A stretch of DNA of 64,000 nt from Onchidella celtica. Taxonomy: Eukaryota; Mollusca; Gastropoda; Systellommatophora; Onchidiidae. Below are positions 12,201-22,425 of this stretch, one piece after another (position 1 is the stretch's first letter; each line of letters begins with the position of its first letter). The translations under genes were made by a program, and so were the position numbers. The DNA is taken from contig OZ007569.1 in assembly GCA_963931925.1 (NCBI GenBank), positions 25,832,524-25,896,523 on the forward strand, given 5' to 3'. A model generated the notes under the pieces. That model was not told where the DNA came from, ran no database searches, and saw nothing but the letters and a program-made list of their open reading frames with translations.

Positions 12201-12726
12201 GCATGTTTATCCCAGATGCTTGCAGTTGGAGAAGTAGTATAGTGTCGATTGTTGTTGCAGTGGAGTAATATGACTAACGTAGGCGATGTGTACGCCCCAT
12301 TACTCATTTAGGCAGTTGTCGTACAAAAGTAATGTCAGTTAGTCAATATGAATAATGAATATTATAAAATACTAAATGGTAAGCTGCCACGCTATTGCGC
12401 GGCTATTTCCAACAATCTATTAGTGCTAGCAGCGTTCTGAGTCAAGTCTCTTTTGCAACGGTTTTGACTCAACATGTTTCAGTCTTACTGGGGCGATAGG
12501 TCTCAATTATTTGTTCTTTCTGAACTGTTGTGCTTGCAGTCATAACCATGACAATATGACAACTCCCATATTCTCTGGTCTGGATCGGAATTCCGCGCTC
12601 AAGTTCACTTCTTCAATGAATCCCAGACAAAAGGTTTTGCACTAAGACGGCCTGTCTAAATCTGAACAAAGTGCACGCCCTCTTAGCAGTATGATTAGCC
12701 ACAGAAGTTGAGGATACAGTGATACA

Positions 12727-12960
12727 TCGAGTTTTGGCAACTAGAATGTTTTATGTCCAAAATCCTCGAAATGAGAAGTCCGAGTCTGAGATTTGAAATT
12801 TTAATGAACATTCAAGTAATTGCAAAACTTCAACACGGTCACATGAATAGTTTTATTAGGTTATGAAATAAAATCAAGCACTCGGTGTCTTGGACATCTA
12901 CAGGCATTTAAAAGCAATGGACAGAAATGGACAAAACATTTTCTGGTTGATAACACTCGA
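12727..12960. mobile_element. TCGA-ended MITE family, 234-bp short copy
   Basis: Left end TTGGCAACTAGAATGTTTTA and right end AAAACATTTTCTGGTTGATA are imperfect inverted repeats. Both edges show TCGA (12727-12730, 12957-12960), which could be a 4-bp duplication or part of the terminal repeat. It matches 27565-28128 and the window's last 195 bp. Confidence 0.75.
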
Positions 12961-13425
12961 TTTATTATTATCAAATCATCAAGTCACGAATGCATGATCT
13001 GAGTACACGACACTTAAAACGCATGTGAATCGCTGCACGTTTTTTTGTTCGCCACATGCAGTCTCAGTCTGTCGCGTCTGCGTGATGAACTATGATTAGA
13101 AATCGGAAAATCTTCAGGCCTTTACGTACATGTCGTGTATCCTTTTCACAATAAATGATTCAAAGGACATCCATACATGGAGTGGTAAAAAGTTAGTGTA
13201 GAGGGAATAGACAGAAGCAAAATATCGTTACGCTCGTGGGATAAGTGCCTCAAGCATTTTTAATCTTTTTGTTAAAACGTGAAACAGCAGTTTATGTACA
13301 CGGCACAATGATTATTTCTGGCAATACTAAAAGACCCGTGTTTCCTTTCTTTGATTCATGCAGTCTATCACTGGAGCAAATTAAAAAGAATTGTAACTGG
13401 TAGGATATATTTATGAGAACTCCAA
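12961..13425. other. Non-coding stretch, nothing recognised
   Basis: AT-rich, with no repeats or open frames of interest. Confidence 0.4.
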
Positions 13426-13429
13426 ACTC

Positions 13430-13680
13430 CAAAAAGAAAGAAAGAAAGACAGATTAAAGACAGAAAGAAAGACTGTCAGACAATAGAAAGAAAGGAAGAA
13501 AGAAAGAATGAAAATGAAAGAAAGAACGAAAGAAGGAATGAATGAAAGAGAGAAAGAACGAAAGGATGAAAGAATGAAAACGACAGAAAGAAAGACTGAC
13601 AGACAAAAGAAAGGAAGAGAAAGAAAGAAAGAAAGAAAAAAACGAACAAAGAAAGAAAAAACGAACAAAGAAAAGTGGCA
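13430..13680 (+). repeat. Degenerate (GAAA)n microsatellite, about 250 bp
   Basis: GAAAGAAAGA blocks with many single changes. The Phe/Ser/Leu-rich minus-strand frames across it are artefacts. Confidence 0.92.
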
Positions 13681-13689
13681 CTGAGAAAA

Positions 13690-14300
13690 TGAACAAAACT
13701 GCTCTATAAAACCATTTTGACGGCAAACTGTACGCAATGACTTCTTGATAGAGCAAATTATATTGGCAAACTATCAGGATTATATTCTACATTCTCTACG
13801 CACCCTTCCCCCCTCTTTTTCTCATACTATCTTATCTCACACATTTATCAGTGAAGTATCACAATTATGTATGTCGCAGTCTGGCAAGTCTAGGTTTTTT
13901 GTCTAACTGCTGCTATATTATTGCATCACCTGAGGATCTGACGCCAAGAGTGTACTAGTTACATAAGATATCATATCTTCTTTTATCTGGACGTTTTAGT
14001 CCATTCTGGAGTTGCATCATTCAACAAAAGCCTCATTCAACATACTTCCGTCGTAACACTACTGATGTCACCGCTGGAGACCTACTAATGTACCATCCAC
14101 ACAGCTGGCCTCAATGCCTCACTTGACGTGCATGGCCAAAGGTACAGGTTCAGCAATACTTAACGTCTATCACCTTTTCCGTGATTACTTTCCGGAGTAC
14201 TTAGCACGTATTTTGGCGTCCTACCAAGCGTCATTATCATGGCATCCTTCAAAACGTCTCAACATAAAAAGCGTATCTGTCTCTATCTTTGAAATAAATG
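13690..14300. other. Non-coding stretch, nothing recognised
   Basis: No repeat edges and no protein-like frame were seen. Confidence 0.4.
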
Positions 14301-14302
14301 AT

Positions 14303-14513
14303 TAAGCTGCGTTTTCATGTGCACGGCAACGAAAAACGGCCTGGAAACGTCAAAAACCCTCCAAGTAGTGAAATACAAAGAAACGCAGTTTCCGTACACA
14401 CGGAAACACTTTCTTTTTTTTACTGCTTAATGGATTTTTGCCGTTTCCGTTTCAGTACACATGAAAACACAGCTTGCCGTTTCTATTTCAGTACACCTGA
14501 AAACACAGTTTGA
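14303..14513. mobile_element. Mariner-like MITE, first of an adjacent pair
   Basis: Left end AAGCTGCGTTTTCATGTG; the right end, reverse-complemented, is AAACTGTGTTTTCAGGTG. It shares internal sequence with the neighbouring element at 14516-14712, and further inverted GTTTTCATGTGTAC-like modules lie inside. Confidence 0.6.
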
Positions 14514-14515
14514 TA

Positions 14516-14712
14516 AAGCTGGTTTTTCATGTGTACAGAAACGGAGACCGCAACGGAAAGGACAAAAAACCTTCAACTAGTGAAACAGAAAGAATGTTTT
14601 CATGTTTAGGAAAACGCCGTTCCAGGACACATGAAAACATGAAGTCTTTTTCTTTTTTGACGTTTCCATTGCGGGTTCGGGTTCCATTTCCGTACCAATG
14701 GGAACACAGCTT
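14516..14712. mobile_element. Mariner-like MITE, 197 bp, TA-flanked
   Basis: Inverted ends: AAGCTGGTTTTTCATG on the left, AAGCTGTGTTCCCATTGG on the reverse-complemented right. TA lies at 14514-14515 and 14713-14714, the duplication expected for Tc1/mariner-type movement. No transposase is present. Confidence 0.68.
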
Positions 14713-14984
14713 TAGGCGCTGACTGTAGACTTTGGCTCACTCGCCAAGTCACTGGTAAAATGCATTTCATGCTCCCCTACGTTCATCAAACCCACGGAAT
14801 GTTCCCCGTTTCTGACATTATTATTATTATTTCCCAACACTTCAGACGTCTGGCAAAACCTGGTCCAAACCCATTAAGCTGGTGGCCCACTGAATCAAGT
14901 CTGTTCTGAATCCGATTCCACTCAGAGCTCGGATCGGGCGTTTTCTCTTTCCGTCAGCTGACTCCAAAGGGAGTTTTGATGTGT

Positions 14985-15010
14985 CCGAACTAGTGAGACA
15001 GGCATGTTCA
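14985..15010 (+). repeat. Fragment shared (inverted) with 28842-28865
   Basis: AACTAGTGAGACAGGCA here equals the reverse complement of TGCCTGTCTCACTAGTT near 28845. It is probably the edge of an unidentified interspersed repeat. Confidence 0.4.
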
Positions 15011-15309
15011 CATCTCACACTAAAACCGAGACATGAGAGATTTAATTCTGTGCGCTACCAACCCTTTTCAGTTTCAAAGGTGGTGCTGGAAGTTTCGCAT
15101 GGAAATTGTGCCCCCCCCCCCTCCCCCAATTCCCCATATTAATTTGTTTTGTGTAATTTGCTTAATCTCCTACCAAGTAAAACACTACCAGTAAAGCATA
15201 CTTACAGATACAGGCATACAAAGCAGACGGTGTTAAATGCCCCCATAATTTCAGGTCAATGTGTTTTAGTAACGGAAGTGTCTTGTGCGCACTGTTAATT
15301 TTGTTTATT

Positions 15310-15465
15310 TATTAGTGTGTGTGTGTATATATATACATATGTGTGTGTGTGTGTGCGCGCGCGCTATATATCATAATTTCTGTAACTGTATTGTTATATA
15401 TTCAATGATCAAAACAAATTTCCTTGTACAAGGACGAATAAAATTTATCTTATCTTATTTAGCCC
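15310..15465 (+). repeat. TG/TA/GC dinucleotide run and retroposon-like 3' tail
   Basis: A (TG)n(TA)n(TG)n(CG)n tract is followed by TTTCCTTGTACAAGGACGAA and then AATAAAATTTATCTTATCTT. A short pentanucleotide tail after an AATAAA-like motif resembles the 3' end of a LINE or SINE. No coding part is present. Confidence 0.4.
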
Positions 15466-15509
15466 CCCCCCCCCCCACCTTTTATTTAGAAAAGATGTTA
15501 ACTCCGTTA

Positions 15510-15698
15510 GGGGTAAGCCGGACCAGGCCCGGCCTAGGCCCCTAATTGGTGGCTCGCCACCTACAGTAATTATTACGCATCACATTAACACACTACTCAC
15601 ACCACCGGGGCAGTGGGTAGTGTTTTAGTGTGATGCATAACAAGTAGATGGTGAGCCACCATTGTGGAGCCTACGCCAGCCTTGGTCTGTCTTACCCC
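15510..15698. mobile_element. Foldback MITE, 189 bp, PIF/Harbinger-like
   Basis: The two halves are reverse complements over about 85-90 bp each, starting GGGGTAAG and ending CTTACCCC, with an unpaired centre near 15602-15615. TTA flanks both ends (15507-15509, 15699-15701). A 3-bp TTA duplication with G-rich ends fits PIF/Harbinger; TA and a mariner-like origin cannot be excluded. Confidence 0.8.
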
Positions 15699-15701
15699 TT
15701 A

Positions 15702-17182
15702 ATTTGAGAAGGCGACGCGCCGAGTAACAACATGGGTTACAAATTACCAGCACACGAAGCAAAAAATGCGTTTTTCATGTTGATGTACTGCAAGAACGAG
15801 GTCAATGTCTCCATCGACTAAATCGAGGTACATGCATTCTGTTTGTTGGCAAGTGTCTCCCTCCCCCTCCTGCTAGGAGACAGTGGCACGAGAAAAACAA
15901 AATACCGAAACTTTCCAGGAGTGACACTGCGGTATGTAAGAAATGATTGCGTGCTTTGTTTGGGGGTTTTAACCCTTTGCCGACTGACGTTGTGAAAAGT
16001 TGAGTTCCCTATATATTTAGATCCAACTAGACAACCCTGTGACCAATTAAGTCATCATTTGAGAGAAATATAGTGCACTGAATTTCAAAACAACTTTGAA
16101 GGGGAAAACGATCGGTGAATACTCAGCGAATAGTACCCCATACCGGCACTTTAATACATAAAACGTTCACTGCATTTCAGTGTTTTGCACAAGCACTTTT
16201 TTTTTTTTTTGGTCACTGACTTTACTGACTTGTCACTTGTCAAAATGCACTGTTCTTTAGAAAATGCTGAACGCCACCAAGACACAAAATTTTGTCTTCG
16301 AATTAGTACAAAGCCTACTTTAACACTTTCAGTACTGACACAGCATGGCCGCGAATTCTTTACTGCTCCGTCAGTTCTCAACTGGGGCCATCCAATTCAG
16401 AAAATCGAGCAAAAATGTTGCTGAGACCAAACAAAATCATCCTTCCATTAATTAATCAATTAATTTATTACATTAATAGCAAACGACAGCAGATTATAAT
16501 AATCTAAATGGGCAAAAATAGAAAATTCGCTATTTTGAACCTAAACAATCAATTTGCATACTTTTCTCACCTTCGGCGGCTGCCACATATTAGCTACCGA
16601 TTTTGTACGAACGTCGGGGACAAATTTCGAGACAAAGAAACAGTTTAAAAAATGAGAACAGGTACATTCGTGGCATTGACTTCCATCCAGGCGCCCACAC
16701 CTTTCCCACCCGCTGAACCCTCTCCCTTTTTGATGTAAAGCCGCGCCAGGTCGTACGATCATCCATTTCCTTTCCAAATATCACACGTGCGTGTTTCTGG
16801 GTCAGGCAGGTTCGCTCATCATTAGAGAGAGGCAAATCACCGCTTTACATTATGTATTTGTAACCTGACTGCTCTGGCGTTGAATTTTTTTTATTTTTTT
16901 TTCAAAAACTCGGTCAGCTCCCCGGGACATTGAAGGGGTGTCCATAACGTATCAATCCCTTTAAAAACAAAACAAAACTAGGTCATTCTGTCCGGGTCAT
17001 TTAGGGGGCGTCCCTTGAGTACATATGCTTGATTTCGGTAATGTGTTACCCTCCCCACATTTCATAAGCGCGGCCTCTCTTGTTCGAGTGTACGACCCTT
17101 AGAATGTGAAATATCCATGGTAAGGCCTAACTGTTTTAGAAGTTTATTTTGTATTTTGATTGTTCCCATTAATTATATAGCC
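15702..17182. other. Non-coding flank of the RTE insertion
   Basis: One piggyBac-like terminus, TTAACCCTTTGCCGACTG, occurs at about 15970 with no matching right end found. Otherwise there is only AT-rich DNA with short chance frames. Confidence 0.4.
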
Positions 17183-17198
17183 TATATATATAAATTTG
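17183..17198. repeat. 5' target-site duplication of the RTE LINE
   Basis: The 16-base sequence TATATATATAAATTTG sits immediately before the element and is repeated exactly immediately after it. Confidence 0.9.
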
Positions 17199-20100
17199 GC
17201 TAACAACCCTACCCTGAAATCCTTGTTGGGGTGACCTTTCTTGGAGAAACAAAAATCGTTACGGAAACAGCAACATGGAAAAACCAACGTTCTGGATGTG
17301 ATGGACCTTCTGAGTACCTCGCGACTCGTATGAATGTAAGTAGTGAAAGCCGAAAGGAAACTGCTAGCAGGATGAAGGAGGAACTGAACACCGCCAAAAC
17401 CAAGACCAGGATTGGATACTGGAATGTTAGAACAATGTATGAATCGGGTAAGTTAGCACAAGTAACATCAGAGATGAGGCGCTACAACCTACACATCCTG
17501 GGTGTAAGTGAGAGCAGATGGACTGGATCTGGAAGGATCAAAACATCCACTGGAGAAACCGTTCTCTACTCTGGAAGAGAGGATGACCAACATCATGGAG
17601 TAGCCATCATCCTAAAGAAAGGACTGGACAAATGCTTGTTGGAGTGGAAACCAGTCAATAGCAGACTGATGAGGATGAGGATGAAAGGACGACACACAAA
17701 CATCACTGTCATCCAATGTTATGCACCAACCAACGAAAACGACAACACAGACAAAGACGACTTTTATGAACAACTCCAAGGGGAAATGGACATGACGCCA
17801 CGGCATGATCTCATCATTGTCATGGGAGACCTCAATGCTAAGGTAGGTAAAGATGATATAAATTATGAAAGAGTAATGGGAAAACATGGAACTGGAACAA
17901 GGAATGACAATGGAGAAAGGCTTGTGGATTTTTGTGCCTTGAACAACTTAGTCATCGGAGGGACCCTTTTCACACAGAGAGAAATTCACAAACTCACATG
18001 GAATTCTCCAAATGGAAGAGACAAGAACCAAATAGACCATTTGATGATCAACGGTATGTGGAGACGATCCCTTCTAGATGTGAAAGTGAAAAGAGGAGCT
18101 GACGTAGCCAGCGACCACCATCTAGTGGCAGCACTTATCAAAATTAAACTGAACAAGACCGGAATCAAGACATCAAAGCAAAGGCACCTTAATATTCAGA
18201 AACTGAGAGATGCAAGTGTTAGAAATGCCTTCAACATACAAGCCAAGAACCGATTCCAGGCTCTACGAGAGTCTGATAAGAACAACCCTAATGAAAGAGG
18301 AATCGATTCAGAGTGGAAAAGAGTAACTACAGTGTACACAGAGAGCAGTGTAGCCTGCCTTGGATTTAATGAGAAAGGGAAAAGCAAGGAGTGGATCCAA
18401 CAAAGAACATGGGATGTGATCGAGGAGAGGAAAGTCATGAAAAAGAAACTCCTACAAGTGAAATCGGAAAGGCTGAAAGAGAGGTACCAACATAGCTACA
18501 CAGAGTTAAATAAGAAAGTGAAGAGACTAGTAAAGAAAGATAAACGAGAAGCCATGGAACAGCTAGCGGCAGATGCGGAGGAGGCAGCAGCAAGAGGAGA
18601 ACAGGGTAAGCTCTACAAGATCACTAAGCGCATTTGTGGCAAGTACGGTGGAAGACCAAGTGTTCCAATCAAAGACAAGAATGGGAAACTACTGACTACA
18701 GAACGAGAACAGGATACACGCTGGACAGAGCACTTTCAGGAATTACTAAACCGGCCACCACCTGAAGATAGAATAATAATACAAGATGCTGCTGAAGACC
18801 TTGACATCAACATAGATCCACCAAAGAAGGAAGAGATAGTGGCAGCAATAAAGAGCCTAAAAAACAGCAAAGCCCCAGGAAAAGACAACTTGACTGCAGA
18901 ACTGTTCAAAGCAGATCCGGATCAGTCAGCCACCATCCTTCAGCCACTGTTCACAGCTATCTGGGAAGCAGAAGCAGTACCAAAGAGCTGGAATGAAGGC
19001 AGAATAGTGAAAATACCCAAGAAAGGAGCACTCAGCGATTGCAACAACTGGCGTGGTATCACTCTCCTTTCTATACCCAGCAAAATCCTTGCCAAGATCA
19101 TTGTGCAACGTATGTCAGATGCTGTGGACAAGACACTGAGAAAGGAACAGGCCGGATTCCGAAAGAGGAAAGGATGCATTGACCAGATCTTCACACTCCG
19201 AAACATCATAGAACAGTGTTCAGAATGGCAAAGGCAGCTCTATGTGAACTTCGTTGACTTCGAAAAGGCCTTCGACAGCATCCACAGAGAGAGTATATGG
19301 CGCATTCTTCGGCACTATGGGATTCCCAGCAAGCTTGTTGAACTCATCAAAAGCTTTTACAAGAACTTCAGTTGCAGTGTCGGAAACAGTGATGCATCCT
19401 TTGAAGTGAAAACTGGTGTACGGCAAGGATGTGTGATGTCAACAATTTTGTTTAACCTCGTAATCGACTGGATTATGCGGAAAACTACAGAGGATGCACC
19501 AAGAGGCATCAGATGGACACTCTTCGACAACCTAGAGGATTTGGACTTTGCGGATGACCTTGCGCTATTGTCACATAGTCACCAACACATGCAAGATAAG
19601 ACGCAGAGACTACATAATTTTGGATGCAAAGTAGGCCTTCGGATTAGCCAGAAGAAGACAGAGATTATGACCCTAAATGTAGACACTCCAGCACCAGTGC
19701 AAGTAGATGACAAGAACCTCACCACGACGGACAAATTTAAATACCTTGGTAGCATTATCAGACCAGAGGGTGGCACAAAGGAGGACATCCAAAGTAGGCT
19801 GGGAAATGCAAGGGCTGTCTTTCAAAGTATGAGCAACATCTGGAAATCGACACAATACGGCATCAACACCAAGATCAGACTGTACCAAAGCTGTGTCCTA
19901 TCCACACTCCTGTATGGATCAGAGTGTTGGCGAATGACAGAAGGTGACCTCGCCAAGTTGTCTTCCTTCCACACCACATGTCTTCGTAGGATTCTCCGCA
20001 TCTTTTGGCCAAACAAGATTTCTAATCAGGAACTACTAAGGCGATGCAAGCAAGAAGAAATAGCCAACATCATCACGAAGAGACGATGGAGATGGCTTGG

Positions 20101-20332
20101 ACACGTGCTGCGAAAGGAAGCAAATTCTATAACCAAAACAGCACTTCAGTGGACACCGGAGGGACGGCGCAAGCGAGGCAGACCCAAGGCAACCTGGCGG
20201 AGAACAATCGAGGCAGAGATGAAATCCTTCAATCACTCATGGGGAACTCTCGCAAAGATGGCCCAGGACAGACAGGGCTGGAGATCCTTTGTTGCTGCCC
20301 TAAGCACCAGTGGGTGCAACAGGAAATAGTAG
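17199..20332 (+). mobile_element. Complete RTE-clade LINE retrotransposon insertion
   Basis: A 3,134-bp element is bounded on both sides by the identical 16-bp sequence TATATATATAAATTTG, at 17183-17198 and 20333-20348. That is the target-site duplication expected of target-primed reverse transcription. The interior holds one long open frame with an AP-type endonuclease followed by reverse transcriptase. The element has about 131 nt before the first in-frame ATG and essentially no 3' UTR: the stop codon TAG is followed by one more TAG and then the duplication. Length near 3.2 kb, a single EN-RT protein and a very short 3' end are typical of the RTE clade (BovB/RTE-1 relatives). The perfect duplication and unbroken frame imply a recent insertion. 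A few 5' bases could be missing, because RTE copies are often 5' truncated, but the size fits full length. Confidence 0.93.
17330..20329 (+). CDS. RTE-type endonuclease-reverse transcriptase (LINE ORF)
   Basis: This is the retrotransposition protein: it nicks chromosomal DNA and copies its own RNA at the nick. The frame is open from 17204. The first ATG in frame is at 17330, giving 999 residues. GTG at 17231 would give 1,032, and the residue numbers here count from that GTG. The endonuclease domain spans about 60-305: WNVRT (N65), VSESRW (E94), CYAPT, MGDLNAKVG (D200, N202), QIDH (267-270) and SDHH (294-297), all catalytic-type residues present. A Lys/Glu-rich linker follows to about 530. The reverse transcriptase has NWRGITLLS, QAGFRKRKGC, FVDFEKAFD (motif A, D676), GVRQGC (729 on) and FADD (773-776). 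The C-terminal part has SECWRM, RRWRWLGHVLRK, GRPKATWRR and DRQGWRSFV, as in proteins often annotated 'endonuclease-reverse transcriptase' or craniofacial development protein 2-like. No frameshift or stop interrupts it, so it could be active. Confidence 0.93.
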   Translation: MNVSSESRKETASRMKEELNTAKTKTRIGYWNVRTMYESGKLAQVTSEMRRYNLHILGVSESRWTGSGRIKTSTGETVLYSGREDDQHHGVAIILKKGLDKCLLEWKPVNSRLMRMRMKGRHTNITVIQCYAPTNENDNTDKDDFYEQLQGEMDMTPRHDLIIVMGDLNAKVGKDDINYERVMGKHGTGTRNDNGERLVDFCALNNLVIGGTLFTQREIHKLTWNSPNGRDKNQIDHLMINGMWRRSLLDVKVKRGADVASDHHLVAALIKIKLNKTGIKTSKQRHLNIQKLRDASVRNAFNIQAKNRFQALRESDKNNPNERGIDSEWKRVTTVYTESSVACLGFNEKGKSKEWIQQRTWDVIEERKVMKKKLLQVKSERLKERYQHSYTELNKKVKRLVKKDKREAMEQLAADAEEAAARGEQGKLYKITKRICGKYGGRPSVPIKDKNGKLLTTEREQDTRWTEHFQELLNRPPPEDRIIIQDAAEDLDINIDPPKKEEIVAAIKSLKNSKAPGKDNLTAELFKADPDQSATILQPLFTAIWEAEAVPKSWNEGRIVKIPKKGALSDCNNWRGITLLSIPSKILAKIIVQRMSDAVDKTLRKEQAGFRKRKGCIDQIFTLRNIIEQCSEWQRQLYVNFVDFEKAFDSIHRESIWRILRHYGIPSKLVELIKSFYKNFSCSVGNSDASFEVKTGVRQGCVMSTILFNLVIDWIMRKTTEDAPRGIRWTLFDNLEDLDFADDLALLSHSHQHMQDKTQRLHNFGCKVGLRISQKKTEIMTLNVDTPAPVQVDDKNLTTTDKFKYLGSIIRPEGGTKEDIQSRLGNARAVFQSMSNIWKSTQYGINTKIRLYQSCVLSTLLYGSECWRMTEGDLAKLSSFHTTCLRRILRIFWPNKISNQELLRRCKQEEIANIITKRRWRWLGHVLRKEANSITKTALQWTPEGRRKRGRPKATWRRTIEAEMKSFNHSWGTLAKMAQDRQGWRSFVAALSTSGCNRK

Positions 20333-20348
20333 TATATATATAAATTTG
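20333..20348. repeat. 3' target-site duplication of the RTE LINE
   Basis: Exact copy of the 16 bases at 17183-17198. It directly follows the terminal TAGTAG of the element. Confidence 0.9.
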
Positions 20349-21075
20349 ATTTTTATATGTACCTACACTTTTTGGATTGAAAACAAATATAACCATTTTT
20401 TTTTCATTACCATAGTTTTAGTTCAGTAACACACATAATAATACTCCCCAGCATCCCCGCCTCCAAATATTCTTCGCTTTTCATAGTTATCTTGGGGCCA
20501 ACTCCATCTACCCCCTCTCTTGACCATTCTCTGATAATGATGCCACAGTGAAGTATCCAAAAAAGAAAAAAACAACAACAACATGAAAGGTCCAAAGTGG
20601 CCATTGTGGTGCCGACACACCGTTAAACTCAAACTCACCCCTCCCTCCCCCCCAAACCCCTTTCCGAGCGTGTCAACCTCATGCATAGTCACTAATGATC
20701 TGTCACGAGCAAGCTGGACTCATAACTGTCTTGTGGGTTGGCTGACTGACAGGTCAACAGTGACGCTAGTGACTTACGCCAGAAAGTCAATGATCGGCGC
20801 CAGGCGTCATGGAATGTTTCTGAGGTTTGATTGCCAGCTTTCACCGCAGCTTTCGCCACGTTGTGACAAAGTGCCAACATTTTGAGGAAAATAATCACTG
20901 CAGGTGTGCCTGGCGTAGAAATGTGTTGATAGATCTCCAATACACGTCATGTCTGGTTTTGTTTGTTTGTTTAACTGAATTTTTTTTTTAGTTTGAAGTT
21001 AGATCTTCCTGTTTATGTCCCAGACGCTGTAACTCGCGCAAAAAGTGCGTGAAACTCCCAGTTTAATGGAAATTA
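20349..21075. other. Non-coding 3' flank of the RTE insertion
   Basis: Short C- and A-rich runs only. The local AAGTGGCCATTGTGGTGCC near 20593 weakly resembles the start of dispersed family 1 in reverse. Confidence 0.4.
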
Positions 21076-21080
21076 TCAAC

Positions 21081-21158
<78 letters not shown>

Positions 21159-21290
21159 TCAAACAGGCAGACACAAAGAGAGACAGGCAGGCACAAAGAG
21201 AGACAGACAGACAGACAACAGACAGACGGACAGACAGACAGTCCGACAGACAAACAGACAGATAGAAAATCAAACAGGCAGACGCGCAGA
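21081..21290 (+). repeat. (GATA)n microsatellite grading into a (GACA)-like tract
   Basis: About 19 perfect GATA units occupy 21081-21158. Irregular CAGACAGA and CAAAGAGAGA blocks continue to about 21290. Confidence 0.95.
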
Positions 21291-21639
21291 CACAGAAGCG
21301 GACAGATTAAGAGCCCGCGTCTTTGTCTGCCATTATGGGTACGGGTATATGGGGGTTTGCTGTTACAGTGAAACTGCCACCTGTACTCAGTGACTCCTGA
21401 AATAAGCAGACAAATTGTCCGTCTTGGAATTCCACCAGCGACGGATGGGCCAAACAGAACTATTTCGCAAACGAAAAGTTCTAGGAAAAGTTAATTGTAT
21501 TTTTAGTGCTCATAAAACTGCCGTGACCAACAAAAGCAAACCCTTAACCTGAAACTGACTAGGCCAGTGGTACATCACATAGGCCGGTTATTATCATTAT
21601 CATTATTAGAATAGCAATAAAAGTCGGAGATTCAGTGTT

Positions 21640-21835
21640 GTGTGTCAGTAGAAGTTGTAGTAACAACACAAGAAGGAGCAGTAGTAGTGGTGGCGACTGT
21701 GGTAGTAGTTGTTGTAGCAGCAAAGGTAATAGTGGTATAAATAGTAGTAATGCTAGTAGCGATGGTGATAGCAGTTGTAGTTGTAGTTGTAGTAGTAATA
21801 GTAGCACTAGTAGTGGTAGTAGTAGTGGCTAGAGG
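21640..21835 (+). repeat. Trinucleotide (GTA/GTT)n-like array
   Basis: Blocks of AGTAGTAGT, GGTGGC and TGTAGTTGTAGT. The Ser/Cys-rich frame across it is a repeat artefact. Confidence 0.85.
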
Positions 21836-21965
21836 TTGGTGGACGCTTCTGGGAAGTTCTCCTTCTGTCCTATTGTTTTGTTATATTCTGTCTATCGACT
21901 AGCTTTTCTGAGCACAATGTGACCGTTTATTGTGTTGAAGTGCTTTCTCCAAACTCAAACTATAA

Positions 21966-22215
21966 AGTAGTAGTTACTGTAGTGGTGGTAGCAGTTGTAG
22001 TTGTAGTGGTGGTGCTGGTGGTGGTGATGACGGCAGTAGTGGTAATGGTAGAATTTGTAATAATAATAGTAGCGGCATTAATGGAGTAGTATTGGTTGTT
22101 GTAGTGGTAGTACCAAGAGCAGCAATAGTGATACTAATACAGCTGTAGTTGTAGTGGTGATAGTAGTTGTTTTTATTGTATTTGTTGTTACAGTAATAGT
22201 AGTGGTAGTAGGAAT
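21966..22215 (+). repeat. Second trinucleotide (GTA/GTT)n-like array
   Basis: Same pattern as 21640-21835 after a 130-bp unique spacer, suggesting one array split by an insertion or by decay. Confidence 0.8.
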
Positions 22216-22369
22216 TGGCTTAATTTCTTCTTTATGTCATTTTAAATACTTAAGTTTTTACGATGCCCTTATTTGCACTTCACAATTTCTCCAGGAAATA
22301 GCAATTTCAACACAGTAACAGCTATTGCCAGGTACTTAGCACAAGCCTCAAGGACTCTCCCTATCTTAG

Positions 22370-22425
22370 TTTCAAACCAGGATGACTCGAAGTCTCTTGA
22401 CCACCATTGACACTGCCATCGATCC
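22370..22425 (-). repeat. Possible degenerate tRNA-like SINE head
   Basis: The minus strand reads ATGGTGGTCAAGAG, then CTTCGAGTCATCC, then GGTTTGAAAC, with tRNA-like spacing but weak box matches. Confidence 0.28.

Noticed and set aside
13411-13756. Phe/Ser/Leu-rich frames resembling membrane proteins
   Set aside because: They arise from the reverse complement of a (GAAA)n tract.
15970-16420. piggyBac-like element starting TTAACCCTTTGCCGACTG
   Set aside because: No inverted partner with a second TTAA could be found; only a terminus-like sequence.
17209-19888. Antisense frames within the LINE
   Set aside because: Shadows of the EN-RT coding sequence.
21559-21832. Ser/Cys- and Leu-rich frames
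   Set aside because: Translation of a trinucleotide array on either strand.
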